The translations under genes were made by a program, and so were the position numbers. From an uncultured Treponema sp. (GTDB lineage Bacteria; Spirochaetota; Spirochaetia; Treponematales; Treponemataceae), in NCBI GenBank assembly GCA_947178095.1, contig CAMWWZ010000012.1, positions 1 through 42,551 on the forward strand: 42,551 nucleotides of DNA, in the 5' to 3' direction. Of this stretch, positions 1 to 9,185 are shown one piece after another. The notes beneath the pieces were generated by a model, which was given only the letters and a program-made list of their open reading frames with translations, was not told where the DNA came from and made no database searches. The stretch's first letter is position 1. The number at the start of each line of letters is the position of its first letter.

Positions 1-28
1 AATCGACATTTCGTGATAAAATAAATTT

Positions 29-1147
29 ATGACAAAAAATGTTGCGTTGCAAAAATGCGTTTCGTACAATTTTGACGAAGTTTTCTCTGCGATAAAAAAA
101 ATGTTGCAGGATGTTCCGCCGCCGGACGTTCGCGGAAAAACGGTTTTGATAAAGCCGAACATTCTTTATCCAAAAAAAGTGGAAGCGTGCGTTTGCACAA
201 ATCCTGTCGTCACGGGCGCATTGGTGAAAGCGTTTGTGGAATTAGGCGCGAAAAAAGTTTTGGCTGGAGAATCGCCCGCCGTCGCCAATTCGACGAGCGC
301 GGCAAAATCTACAGGAACTTTCGAGCAAGTTGTTTCAAATGGCGGAGAATGGATTGACTTTTATGGAAAAGTTTTCGTGGAAAATCTTGAAGGCGCGCTT
401 GCGAAAAAATTTGAATTTGCCGAAGCGTTCGCCGAAGCCGATGTGATTGTTTCCGCCGCGAAATTGAAAAGCCATCAGCTTATGAAATATACTGGCGCGA
501 TGAAAAATTTGTTCGGGCTAATGGTCGGGTTGGAAAAGGCGCAGTGCCATTATCGTTTTTCAAATCCTGATGATTTTGGAAAATTTTTGGTTGATTTGAA
601 TTTGGTGGCAAAGCCTCAATACGCCGTGATGGATGCTGTGATGGGAATGGACGGCCCAGGAGGTCCAGGAAGCGGCGATCCGATTCAATTGAATTTTTTG
701 GCGGCATCTGACAACATTCTCGCATTGGATTGGATTTGTTCAAGTTTGGTGGGCTACAATCCGCGCGAAATAAATTATTTGCAGGATGCTTTGCAGCGAA
801 AAATTTGGCTTGATTCCGCCGAAGAAATCCAGACGATTGGCGCTGCTTCAAGCGAGCTTGCTTGCGACAAATTCCGCATTGTAAAAAGCAACGGAATTTT
901 TGGCTCGATGCTTCCTGCGCCGCTAAAGCCGCTCGCGAAATTTTTTCTTACGAGAAATCCGCATTTTAAAAACGAAAAATGCGTCAAATGCGCGCGTTGT
1001 GAAAAAATTTGTCCTGCAAAAATCATCGCGATGCAAGGCAAAAACGGAACTGCGAAAATGATGGAGCGCGCAAAATGTTTGCATTGTTTTTGCTGCCATG
1101 AAATTTGTCCTGAAGGCGCGATTTCTTTGCGGAGGTTCATTTGGTAA
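29..1147 (+). CDS. DUF362 domain-containing protein with C-terminal 2x[4Fe-4S] ferredoxin domain
   Basis: 372-aa ORF; DUF362-like N-terminus (KTVLIKPNILYPKK...VTGALVKAF); C-terminal CVKCARCEKICP and CLHCFCCHEICP cluster motifs. Confidence 0.88.
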   Translation: MTKNVALQKCVSYNFDEVFSAIKKMLQDVPPPDVRGKTVLIKPNILYPKKVEACVCTNPVVTGALVKAFVELGAKKVLAGESPAVANSTSAAKSTGTFEQVVSNGGEWIDFYGKVFVENLEGALAKKFEFAEAFAEADVIVSAAKLKSHQLMKYTGAMKNLFGLMVGLEKAQCHYRFSNPDDFGKFLVDLNLVAKPQYAVMDAVMGMDGPGGPGSGDPIQLNFLAASDNILALDWICSSLVGYNPREINYLQDALQRKIWLDSAEEIQTIGAASSELACDKFRIVKSNGIFGSMLPAPLKPLAKFFLTRNPHFKNEKCVKCARCEKICPAKIIAMQGKNGTAKMMERAKCLHCFCCHEICPEGAISLRRFIW

Positions 1148-1218
1148 AATGAACTTTGAAAACAAACAAGTGCACGGCGATGCTTGCCACGCGCAAGATT
1201 TTTCTATATAATTATTTT

Positions 1219-2811
1219 ATGGCTGAAGAAAAAATTACGGTTGCCGTCACTGGCTCGACTGGAGCGATGGGCGGAGAAGTTGTCGCGCATTTATTGGATT
1301 CGGAAAAAAAATTCGATTTGAAACTTTTTGTCTACGAGCAGGAAAAACGCTATCGCGCTTTTTTCAGAAAATTGCTTCGCAAAGGGCGCGGCAGAATCAC
1401 GGTAATAAAAGGCGACTTGAAAAATTACGATGATGTTGCGAAACTGATTGATGGCGCGGATTATGTCGTGCATTGCGGCGCGGTTATTCCGCCCAAATCC
1501 GACCATAATGCGCAAAATACTTACAACACGAATTTTATCGGCACAAAAAATATTGTCGATGCGATTCAAAAAAGCGGCCGCGCGCAAAAAATAAAATTGG
1601 TTCACATTTCCACAGTCGCGCTTTATGGCAACCGCGATCATCATCACATTTGGTGCAGAATGGGCGATCCGCTTTTGCCTTCCGCTTATGATTATTATTC
1701 CACATCGAAACTCGCGGCGGAACGCTACGTTTTGGAAGCCGACTTGCCGAATTGGGTGGTGCTGCGACAAACCGCCGTCTATCACAAATATTTTTTGATA
1801 AACAATTTATTCGACGGACTTATGTTCCACACTTCTTGGAATGCGCCGCTCGAATGGATTACCGACCGCGATTCAGGCTTGTGCATCCAACATTTGGTTG
1901 AGCGCGATCTCGATGGAAAACTGGACGGATTTTGGAAGAACAACTACAACATCGGCGGCGGCGATTCTTGCCGCGAAATCGGCTACCAAGTTTTCAACGA
2001 AGGATTCGGCTTGATGGGCGCGAGCGCGGAAAAATTTTTCGAGCCGCATTGGAATATTCCGCGAAATTTCCACGGCGTTTGGTACACGGATTCTCATTTG
2101 CTGAACGAGTGGCTGGACTATCGCCGCGAATCAAGCGCGGATTATTGGAAGCGAATGGCGCGCGTGCTTTGGTATTACAAACTCGGAAGGCTCGTTCCTT
2201 CCAAATTGATTCGCAAGCTCGCAATCGAACGCCTTTTGAAAAATTCCAACGCGCCGCAAAATTGGATTCGGCTTGGCAAAAAAGGCAGAATTGACGCTTT
2301 CTTTGGCGGACAAGAATCTTACGACGCGCTCCCAAAAACTTGGAATGAATTTCCGATTCTTTCAAAAGGAAAATCTTTTTCCGGCGAAATTGATTTCGCG
2401 GATTTAAAAGACGAATCAAAAGCCGAGCGATTCAAATTGAATCACGGCTACGATGAATCTCTTCAAGATTCGGAATTGGATTTGGAACAAATGAAGCAGG
2501 CGGCGGAATTCCGAGGCGGAAAAATTCTTTCGAGCGAAATGCAAAAAGGCGACTTGCGCACAAAACTGAAATGGCAATGTCATAATGGGCACGTTTTCGA
2601 ATCTTCGCCGTTCACGATTTTAAAAGCAGGACATTGGTGTCCAGAATGTTGCCAAGGAATTCCGAATTGGCAGTTCGACAAATTGGCGGCGAAAATTCCG
2701 TTCTTCGCGCAAGTTTGGTACGACACGCATCGCAAGGACGAAATTGACAACGTTTATCCGTACAGCGAAAGCGAAGACGACGATATGACTTTGCCGGTGG
2801 AAAAATTGTGA
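1219..2811 (+). CDS. NAD-dependent epimerase/dehydratase family protein with C-terminal zinc-ribbon domain
   Basis: Rossmann motif VTGSTGAMGGEV, YSTSK (YxxxK) catalytic motif; C-terminal WQCHNGHVFESSPFTILKAGHWCPEC zinc-ribbon. ORF track starts at 1156 but ATG 1219 (MAEEKITVAVTGSTG) fits the domain start better. Confidence 0.85.
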   Translation: MAEEKITVAVTGSTGAMGGEVVAHLLDSEKKFDLKLFVYEQEKRYRAFFRKLLRKGRGRITVIKGDLKNYDDVAKLIDGADYVVHCGAVIPPKSDHNAQNTYNTNFIGTKNIVDAIQKSGRAQKIKLVHISTVALYGNRDHHHIWCRMGDPLLPSAYDYYSTSKLAAERYVLEADLPNWVVLRQTAVYHKYFLINNLFDGLMFHTSWNAPLEWITDRDSGLCIQHLVERDLDGKLDGFWKNNYNIGGGDSCREIGYQVFNEGFGLMGASAEKFFEPHWNIPRNFHGVWYTDSHLLNEWLDYRRESSADYWKRMARVLWYYKLGRLVPSKLIRKLAIERLLKNSNAPQNWIRLGKKGRIDAFFGGQESYDALPKTWNEFPILSKGKSFSGEIDFADLKDESKAERFKLNHGYDESLQDSELDLEQMKQAAEFRGGKILSSEMQKGDLRTKLKWQCHNGHVFESSPFTILKAGHWCPECCQGIPNWQFDKLAAKIPFFAQVWYDTHRKDEIDNVYPYSESEDDDMTLPVEKL

Positions 2812-3752
2812 TGAAAATTATCGTTTATTATTTCAGCGGCACGGGCAATACAAAACTTGTCGCGGAGCTTTACAAAAAGCATTTCGAAAATCTCGGCGAA
2901 AATTCCGTGGAACTTTACAAAATCCATCGGTTTGAAGAAAACGAAAAAATTCCATGCCCGAATGATTTTGATTTGATTGGAATCGCGTTTCCGATTTACG
3001 GATTCAATTCGCCTGAGCCTGTTTACAAATTCGCGAAGATGCTTCCGAAAATTTCGCAGGATTCACAAAATCCAAAAGAAAAAAAACGAGCCTTCATTTT
3101 TCGCACGGGCGGCGAAGGCACGAGTTTCAACAATTACGCTTCGCAGAAAATCATTTCGCTTTTGCAAAAAAAAGGCTACGACATTTTGTGCGACCAACTT
3201 TATGTGATGCCGTACAATATGATTTTTCGGCACAGCCCGCAAATGGTAAAAAGCGAATTCATTTACGCCGACGCGATGGCGAAACTTTGCGTCCGCGAAA
3301 TTCAAAACGGCGTTCACAAAAAAGTAAAATATTTTCCGCTGCGATATTGGTTCGTGCCGATTGTGCGCATGGTTTGGCCTTATGCGAAATTCCAGGGAAA
3401 ATTCATTTTGAAGGTGAACAAAAAAAAATGCGTGCAATGCGGCGCGTGCGTGAAAAATTGTCCGCAGCGAAATATCCGCTTTGACGAAAAAAAACAAAAA
3501 TATATTTTTGGCGCGGACTGCGCGCTTTGCGTGGCATGCTCGTTCAATTGTCCGAAAGACGCGATAAGCCTCGGCCCGCTGAACGGCTGGCGAATCAATG
3601 GCAGCTACCAAATCCAAAAAACCGCCGCCGATGAAAAAATCGAATTTCCATATTTCGGCGAAAACCTAAAAGGCTTGGAGCGATTTTTATATTACAAGCA
3701 TTTCCGAAAATGCGACGCGGCGTTGCGCGAAGCGGGAATTGAGCTGGTGTGA
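2808..3752 (+). CDS. EFR1-type protein: flavodoxin-like domain fused to 2x[4Fe-4S] ferredoxin
   Basis: N-terminal IIVYYFSGTGNTKLVAELY flavodoxin motif; CVQCGACVKNCP and CALCVACSFNCP; 4-nt overlap with the previous gene. Confidence 0.9.
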   Translation: MMKIIVYYFSGTGNTKLVAELYKKHFENLGENSVELYKIHRFEENEKIPCPNDFDLIGIAFPIYGFNSPEPVYKFAKMLPKISQDSQNPKEKKRAFIFRTGGEGTSFNNYASQKIISLLQKKGYDILCDQLYVMPYNMIFRHSPQMVKSEFIYADAMAKLCVREIQNGVHKKVKYFPLRYWFVPIVRMVWPYAKFQGKFILKVNKKKCVQCGACVKNCPQRNIRFDEKKQKYIFGADCALCVACSFNCPKDAISLGPLNGWRINGSYQIQKTAADEKIEFPYFGENLKGLERFLYYKHFRKCDAALREAGIELV

Positions 3753-3795
3753 AATTGGGAGGGGGAATGCAATTTTGCGCAAGCAAATCGCATTT

Positions 3796-4128
3796 TCAAT
3801 CTTTATTTTTTTGTCTTGATGCCAGCGATTCCAATAAATCTGAAACGGTGCGCTTGTTGAATTCGTTCAGCTTTTTATAATTGCGCAAAATTGACCTGCA
3901 TTCATCGCTGAGATGCGGACTTGTTTCTTCGCTGCCGCACACCAAATATTCCACTGTGACACCGAGCGTTTGCGCAATTTTTACGGCGTTTTCCACCCCA
4001 GGCTGAACACGTTTTTCCGAAAGATATTTGTCAATCGTATTTTTACTGATCCCAGTTTTTGCCGAAAGCTGCTTTATTTGAATGTCTTGAAATTTTAATT
4101 CTTCTCGTAAATTTTCCGCAAAGCCCAT
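3796..4128 (-). CDS. XRE-family HTH transcriptional regulator
   Basis: 110 aa; IKQLSAKTGISKNTIDKYLSEKRVQPGVENAVKIAQTLGVTVEYLVCG, lambda-repressor/XRE HTH. Confidence 0.9.
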   Translation of the reverse strand: MGFAENLREELKFQDIQIKQLSAKTGISKNTIDKYLSEKRVQPGVENAVKIAQTLGVTVEYLVCGSEETSPHLSDECRSILRNYKKLNEFNKRTVSDLLESLASRQKNKD

Positions 4129-4138
4129 AATTCATTAT

Positions 4139-4213
4139 AGTAATATATGGCATTTTTTATAAAACTACTTGCCATATATTACGATTTATTGTATAATAAC
4201 AGTAATATATGGC
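4139..4213. promoter_or_regulatory. Array of three operator-like repeats GTAATATATGGC(A/G)
   Basis: gtaatatatggca at 4140-4152 (+), tgccatatattac at 4170-4182 (inverted), gtaatatatggc at 4202-4213 (+); spacing about 30-32 bp, between divergent XRE and lipoprotein genes. Confidence 0.75.
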
Positions 4214-4255
4214 GCATTTGTCTTGTGCTAAAAATTTTTTTCTAGGAGGACTTTT

Positions 4256-4588
4256 ATGAAAAAGTTTAATTTGGTCGCGGCTTTTGCCGTTTTAGTGTTG
4301 GCTTTGTCATGCTTTGTCGCGTGTTTAAACGGCGATGACAATCCAGCAGTCGTATCGACATGGAGCGACAAAGACGGCAGAACATTGACTTTTTATGACG
4401 ACAACACTTGGGAATTCGTCAATGGCGAAGAAACCTATAAAGGAACTTACAAAGAAGAAGGGGCAGCAGGAGTTGTGGGAGGTCAAGCGACTGTCAACGT
4501 CGCAGCAAGTTACAATGTCGCTGGCGAAACCATAACTTTGATAATAACAAGTCCATTTCAAGTATCAATGACTTTAACCAAGAAATAA
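4256..4588 (+). CDS. Small putative lipoprotein (lipocalin-like WSDKDGRTLTFYDDNTWEF repeat style)
   Basis: Signal peptide with lipobox-like LSCFVAC; AGGAGG Shine-Dalgarno upstream of ATG 4256. Confidence 0.8.
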   Translation: MKKFNLVAAFAVLVLALSCFVACLNGDDNPAVVSTWSDKDGRTLTFYDDNTWEFVNGEETYKGTYKEEGAAGVVGGQATVNVAASYNVAGETITLIITSPFQVSMTLTKK

Positions 4589-4603
4589 TTCGTCCATGGT
4601 GTA

Positions 4604-4643
4604 TTGAAACAAGTCGCGTCCAAACGGATGCGGCTTGTTTCAA
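4604..4643 (+). terminator. Strong hairpin (18-bp stem, AAAC loop), possible transcript end
   Basis: TTGAAACAAGTCGCGTCC-AAAC-GGATGCGGCTTGTTTCAA with two G.T pairs; no downstream T-run, so terminator role uncertain. Confidence 0.45.
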
Positions 4644-4646
4644 GGC

Positions 4647-4682
4647 TGCGCTCCCCTCCCCTTGCCAAAAGCCGTGTATTTC
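4647..4682 (+). repeat. Direct repeat copy 1 (tgcgctcccctccccttgc.aaaagccgt..atttc)
   Basis: tgcgctcccctccccttgccaaaagccgtgtatttc; near-identical to 6172-6207. Confidence 0.8.
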
Positions 4683-4776
4683 GTTGAGTCTGGTTTTTGT
4701 GAATGCTTGACGCGCACGAAATTATGCTGTAAACTTAAAGATAACTTTTAAAACCATTTTTCATTGGAGGAAAAAA

Positions 4777-6098
4777 ATGAAAAACAAATTCAGGTATGGG
4801 GGGGGGTATTAGCGACCCTCTTTTTGGCAATTCTCATCTGCTTTGCAGCGTGTAGTAACAGTAGTTCGTCGGGAGAAAACCAAGATGGACAATCGGGCAT
4901 AGTTTATTCGCTCGGTGATTTACCTGACGAAAGCAAAAAAACTGACAAATTTAGCATTGAAGAAAACTCCGAGGGCATATATCTTACATTTGATATTCCA
5001 GAAAATACTTGGCAAACAAGGGTATACATTGAAGGATTGGGTTCGGTAGCAGAGAACGTTCAATTCCTCGATGAAAGCAAAAAGAAAGGATGCTTCTTCT
5101 ATCCTTTTGTGGAAGCCAAAAAAGAATATGCAATCCGTTTTGTATTTTATAAAGAGGAAGACAAGAACAAAGATGGCTTTGTCATAGATTACATTGATGG
5201 CAATGGCATGGTCGGTTGGTTTCAAACTAACGTAACGGCAGGCGCAAACAGTAAAGGCGAAGTGCGTTTTACGTCAAAAGGAAAAATTGAAGTAGATAAA
5301 AAAGACAATTTTAAATTTACGCAAAAACCCACATTCCAAAACGAGCATTTGCTTACCGAAAACGACAACGATTGGAAAGTTGAAATAGGATTGGTAGAAG
5401 GTATTTCCTGGGATCACGGCGCAGAACGCAAGACAAAATGGTATGGACAAGTCGAAATTTAGCGTGCAAACCTTACTGATACGTGCAATTTGTTTGAAAT
5501 GTGTCCTTGGGTGCCAGGCATAGATTTTGTATGCGTCCGCCCGATTATGTATTATGAGCATGATGGCAAAACTTATAAATACCAGTGGGATAGTTTTGTC
5601 CAAGATATTTTTTATCCACCAAAAGCGGATAGCCTAGAAACCATCGACGTAAGCAATCCTTCCCAAGTAAGTAAGATTTGTGGAACATGGAAATATAATA
5701 CTTATTGGACTGATGATAATTATTGGATTTATGATGTTGTTAGTGTTGTACCAATTGAAGTAAAACAGACTAAGATTTTGACCATTGATACCCAAAATCT
5801 TGAAATCAAAATTGTCGAAATATTAACAAAAAAAGATGGAAGCGAATTTACAGAACAAGAGAAAGAGTATCACCTCGAAAATACTTATAGACATACAACA
5901 ATTTCTGATGACAACAAAAAGATGACCCAAGAATGGCTTGAAGGAGACACGCTTTCCGAATATCTTGAAGGTTGGGAAAATGACGATTACACTAGACATT
6001 ATGAATTGAAAAGTTTTGACGATGAATTGCGAGTGATTGGCTATGGAAAAGACAACGGAAAGGATTATCAATTCTGTGATACCTACAAAAAGCAATAG
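4777..6098 (+). pseudogene. Disrupted or phase-OFF lipoprotein gene: ATG plus SD out of frame at a G9 tract, and internal in-frame TAG
   Basis: TTGGAGGAAAAAAATG start at 4777 with G9 at 4798-4806; adding one G gives MKNKFRYGGGVLATLFLAILICFAACSNSSSS. TAG at 5460-5462 is in frame with ORFs 4764-5462 and 5490-6098, which read continuously otherwise. Confidence 0.8.
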
Positions 6099-6112
6099 CC
6101 TATAAAAATGCG

Positions 6113-6145
6113 GCGGAAAGCCTAGAGATTTTCTAGGCTTTCCGC
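6113..6145 (+). terminator. Hairpin downstream of disrupted lipoprotein gene
   Basis: GCGGAAAGCCTAGA-GATTT-TCTAGGCTTTCCGC perfect 14-bp stem. Confidence 0.55.
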
Positions 6146-6171
6146 AATTCCATTCTCAGCGAAATTTTCGT

Positions 6172-6207
6172 TGCGCTCCCCTCCCCTTGCAAAAAGCCGT
6201 ACATTTC
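6172..6207 (+). repeat. Direct repeat copy 2
   Basis: tgcgctcccctccccttgcaaaaagccgtacatttc; matches 4647-4682. Confidence 0.8.
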
Positions 6208-6221
6208 ACTAAAATTATTCT

Positions 6222-7664
6222 ATGAGAATAGTAATTGTCGGCGCAGGTTTTACGGGCGTTCAGCTTGCTCGCCGTCTTATCAACGAAAAAAATGAAGTCG
6301 TTCTTATTGACAATGACGAAGATGTCGTTCGGCACGCTTCGAATTCTTTGGATTGCGATGTCAAGGAAATGGACGGCAACAGTTTGCAAAATCTTGAGGA
6401 CATCGGAATTGCCAAGGCTGACGCGCTTGTCTGCGTTACGGACGACGACGAAGTGAATATGATTACTTGTTCGCTCGTCGATTCTGTTTATCCAGACATT
6501 TTAAAAATAGCGCGCGTGCGGAATTTTTCTTATTACAGGAACACGGCGGACGCAGTGAAAAAACACGCCGACACTTTTAGCGGAAAGCATCGTCCGCTTT
6601 ACGGAATTGATTTTATGGTGAATCCTGACATCGAGGCGGCGGACGCGATCGTGCGCGCGGTGGAAAGCGGAGCGGTGAGCGATGTGGTGGCATTCAAGGA
6701 TTCGGAATTTGAGATTTCAAGAATTACGATTGCGGAAGGCGCGCCGTTGGATCGCCAGCAATTAAGCGGCGTGCGCAAACTCACCGAAAAGACTTTTTTG
6801 ATTGCATACGTTGAATATAATGGCGAAACGAGTTTGCCGAGCGGCTCGACAACTTTGCATGCCGGCGACAGCATCGGCGTTCTTGCGCGTGCCGGCGACA
6901 TCGGCGATTTGCTTGAACTTTGCGGCGCGAAAATTGAAGCGCTTGACAAAATCGCGCTCGTCGGCGCGGGCAAAATCGGAACGCTCATTGCCGACCGTCT
7001 CACGCAAAAAGAAAAATCTTCTCTCCTTGCGAAAATTTTCAGAAAGCGAAAAAACATCGCTTCGGAATTCGCAATCATCGATACGGACGATGAACTTACG
7101 AAAGAAGCCTCGGAGCGTTATCCCAACGCGCATGTTTTTCGCGGCGACATTACGGACGAAACTTTTTTGCGCGAAGAAGGTCTCACCGAATACGACTTGG
7201 TTATTTGCGCCACGCACAATCACGAGCTGAATATGGTCGTCGCGGCTTATCTCGAATCTTTGGGCGTGGGGCGTTCAGTGAGTTTGGTGGAAAGTTCCAC
7301 ATTCGCGCAGATTGCCCGCAAGCTCGGCGTGGACGTTCCAGTTCCTTTGCGCGACACAATCGTAGATTCGATTATGAGCCATTTGCGCGGAGAAAGCGTC
7401 AAGGGAATTCACACTGTTTCTACGGGTCAACTTGAAATCGTGGAATGCACTTTGCCGATTGGTTCGAAAGTCGTGGGCAAATCGCTTTTGGACATTTCGA
7501 ATCACGGAACGTTTTTGGTTTTGCTCGAAAAAAAATCTGGCGCGAAAAATTATGTCATTCCAGTCGGAAGCACGGTGCTTGACGCGAACGACCAGCTCAT
7601 CCTGATTACGCTTGCGGAAGAAACTCAAAACATTTTGAAACTTTTCGGAGCGGAAACAAAATGA
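6222..7664 (+). CDS. trkA: Trk potassium uptake system NAD-binding protein TrkA
   Basis: 480 aa, duplicated RCK_N (MRIVIVGAGFTGVQLARRL; KIALVGAGKIGTLIADRL) and RCK_C regions; followed by trkH. Confidence 0.95.
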   Translation: MRIVIVGAGFTGVQLARRLINEKNEVVLIDNDEDVVRHASNSLDCDVKEMDGNSLQNLEDIGIAKADALVCVTDDDEVNMITCSLVDSVYPDILKIARVRNFSYYRNTADAVKKHADTFSGKHRPLYGIDFMVNPDIEAADAIVRAVESGAVSDVVAFKDSEFEISRITIAEGAPLDRQQLSGVRKLTEKTFLIAYVEYNGETSLPSGSTTLHAGDSIGVLARAGDIGDLLELCGAKIEALDKIALVGAGKIGTLIADRLTQKEKSSLLAKIFRKRKNIASEFAIIDTDDELTKEASERYPNAHVFRGDITDETFLREEGLTEYDLVICATHNHELNMVVAAYLESLGVGRSVSLVESSTFAQIARKLGVDVPVPLRDTIVDSIMSHLRGESVKGIHTVSTGQLEIVECTLPIGSKVVGKSLLDISNHGTFLVLLEKKSGAKNYVIPVGSTVLDANDQLILITLAEETQNILKLFGAETK

Positions 7665-9106
7665 GCGTCTTTTCATTTTTACGAATCGAATTTTCAATTT
7701 TGGGAATCGTCGCGCTCACGATGATTTTTCCGATTTTTGCGGCGATCGCATTCGGCGAATCCGGCGTTGTTCCAGCGTTCGCAATTCCAATGGCGATTTT
7801 TCTGATTTTGGCCGTGACGTTTTTGCTTGCGGGGCGAAAAAAGAAAATCGCACTTTCCACAAGAAGCGCGTTTGTTGTGGTGGCGTTCGCATGGATTTTT
7901 TGTTCGTTGCTCGGCGCGATTCCTTTTTATTTCAGCGGCGCGATTCCGAATTGGACGGACGCGATTTGGGAAAGCGTTTCGGGCTTTTCCACGACCGGCG
8001 CGACAATTTTGTCGGAAGTGGAATCTATTCCGAATTCGATAAATTTGTGGCGGACGCAGACGCATTGGCTCGGCGGAATGGGAATCGTCGCGCTCACCGT
8101 CGCGCTTTTTCCGCTTTTAGGCGTGGGCGGATTTCAGCTCATCAAGGCGGAAACCACGGGTCCTGAAAAAGGCAAGGTCACGCCGAAAATCACGACGACG
8201 GCAAAAGTTTTGTGGCTCATTTATTGCGGCGTTACAATTCTTGGAATCATCAGCCTGAAAATTGCCGGAATGAATTTTTTCGACGCGGTGCTTCATTCAT
8301 TTTCCACGGTCGGCACGGGCGGATTCAGCAACAAAAATCTGAGCATCGGCGCATACGATTCCGTGGCAATCGATGTTGTTTGCACGATTTTTATGTTTTT
8401 GTGCGCGATAAATTTCAGCCTTTATTTTTATCTTCTCACAAGAAAATTTGACGACATTCGCAACAACACGGAACTCAAGGCATATCTCGCAATTTGCGCC
8501 GTTTTTATTTTGGCGATAACTTTTATCAATACAAATCTTTACGGCGGATTTTTTACTTCGCTCAGGCATTCTTCGTTTCAAATCGCTTCGATAATTTCCA
8601 CGACGGGATTCAGCACGAGCAACTACACGATGTGGCCGAGCGCGGCGCAAGTTTTTTTGTTCCTGCTTTTTTTCATCGGCGGATGTTCGGGCTCTACGAG
8701 CGGCGGAATAAAAGTGATTCGCTGGGTGGTGATGGGAAAACAGACGCACAACGAATTTTCCAAAATGCTTCATCCGCACGGAGTTTTCAGCATTCGACTG
8801 AACGGCCGCGCAGGACGCAAGGATTTAGTTTTCAATGTGGCATCTTTTTTGACATTGTATTTTTTGCTGGTTGTGCTCACGGCAATTTTCGGCGCGGCGG
8901 CTGGCTTGGATATTCAAACCGCGCTTTCAGGAGCTGCCACAATGGTGGGAAATGTCGGGCCTGCTTTCGGGGCTTTGAATCCAAGCGCGAACTGCGGATT
9001 TTTGCCCACCGCGCTCAAATGGTGGTATATGTTCGCGATGTTGGCAGGAAGGCTTGAGCTTTACACGATGATAATTTTCTTCGTGCCAGATTTTTGGAAA
9101 AAATGA
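7661..9106 (+). CDS. trkH: Trk potassium uptake protein TrkH
   Basis: Multi-TM; selectivity-filter-like segments SGFSTTGATIL, STVGTGGFS, STTGFSTSNY, GNVGPAFG; GGCSGSTSGGIKV; overlaps trkA by 4 nt. Confidence 0.95.
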   Translation: MSVFSFLRIEFSILGIVALTMIFPIFAAIAFGESGVVPAFAIPMAIFLILAVTFLLAGRKKKIALSTRSAFVVVAFAWIFCSLLGAIPFYFSGAIPNWTDAIWESVSGFSTTGATILSEVESIPNSINLWRTQTHWLGGMGIVALTVALFPLLGVGGFQLIKAETTGPEKGKVTPKITTTAKVLWLIYCGVTILGIISLKIAGMNFFDAVLHSFSTVGTGGFSNKNLSIGAYDSVAIDVVCTIFMFLCAINFSLYFYLLTRKFDDIRNNTELKAYLAICAVFILAITFINTNLYGGFFTSLRHSSFQIASIISTTGFSTSNYTMWPSAAQVFLFLLFFIGGCSGSTSGGIKVIRWVVMGKQTHNEFSKMLHPHGVFSIRLNGRAGRKDLVFNVASFLTLYFLLVVLTAIFGAAAGLDIQTALSGAATMVGNVGPAFGALNPSANCGFLPTALKWWYMFAMLAGRLELYTMIIFFVPDFWKK

Positions 9107-9185
9107 TTTTGAACTCGTCGGCACATTTGAAAAAAATTGCCAAAAGCAAGGTTTTCGGAGTGCCATTATTTTTATAGGGGAAATT

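Noticed and set aside
4764-5462. TTG 4764 as the genuine start giving an intact 232-aa lipoprotein
   Set aside because: No SD precedes TTG 4764, whereas ATG 4777 has a well-spaced GGAGG; the TTG-derived N-terminus (LEEKNEKQIQVWGG) is a poor signal n-region. Kept only as an alternative.
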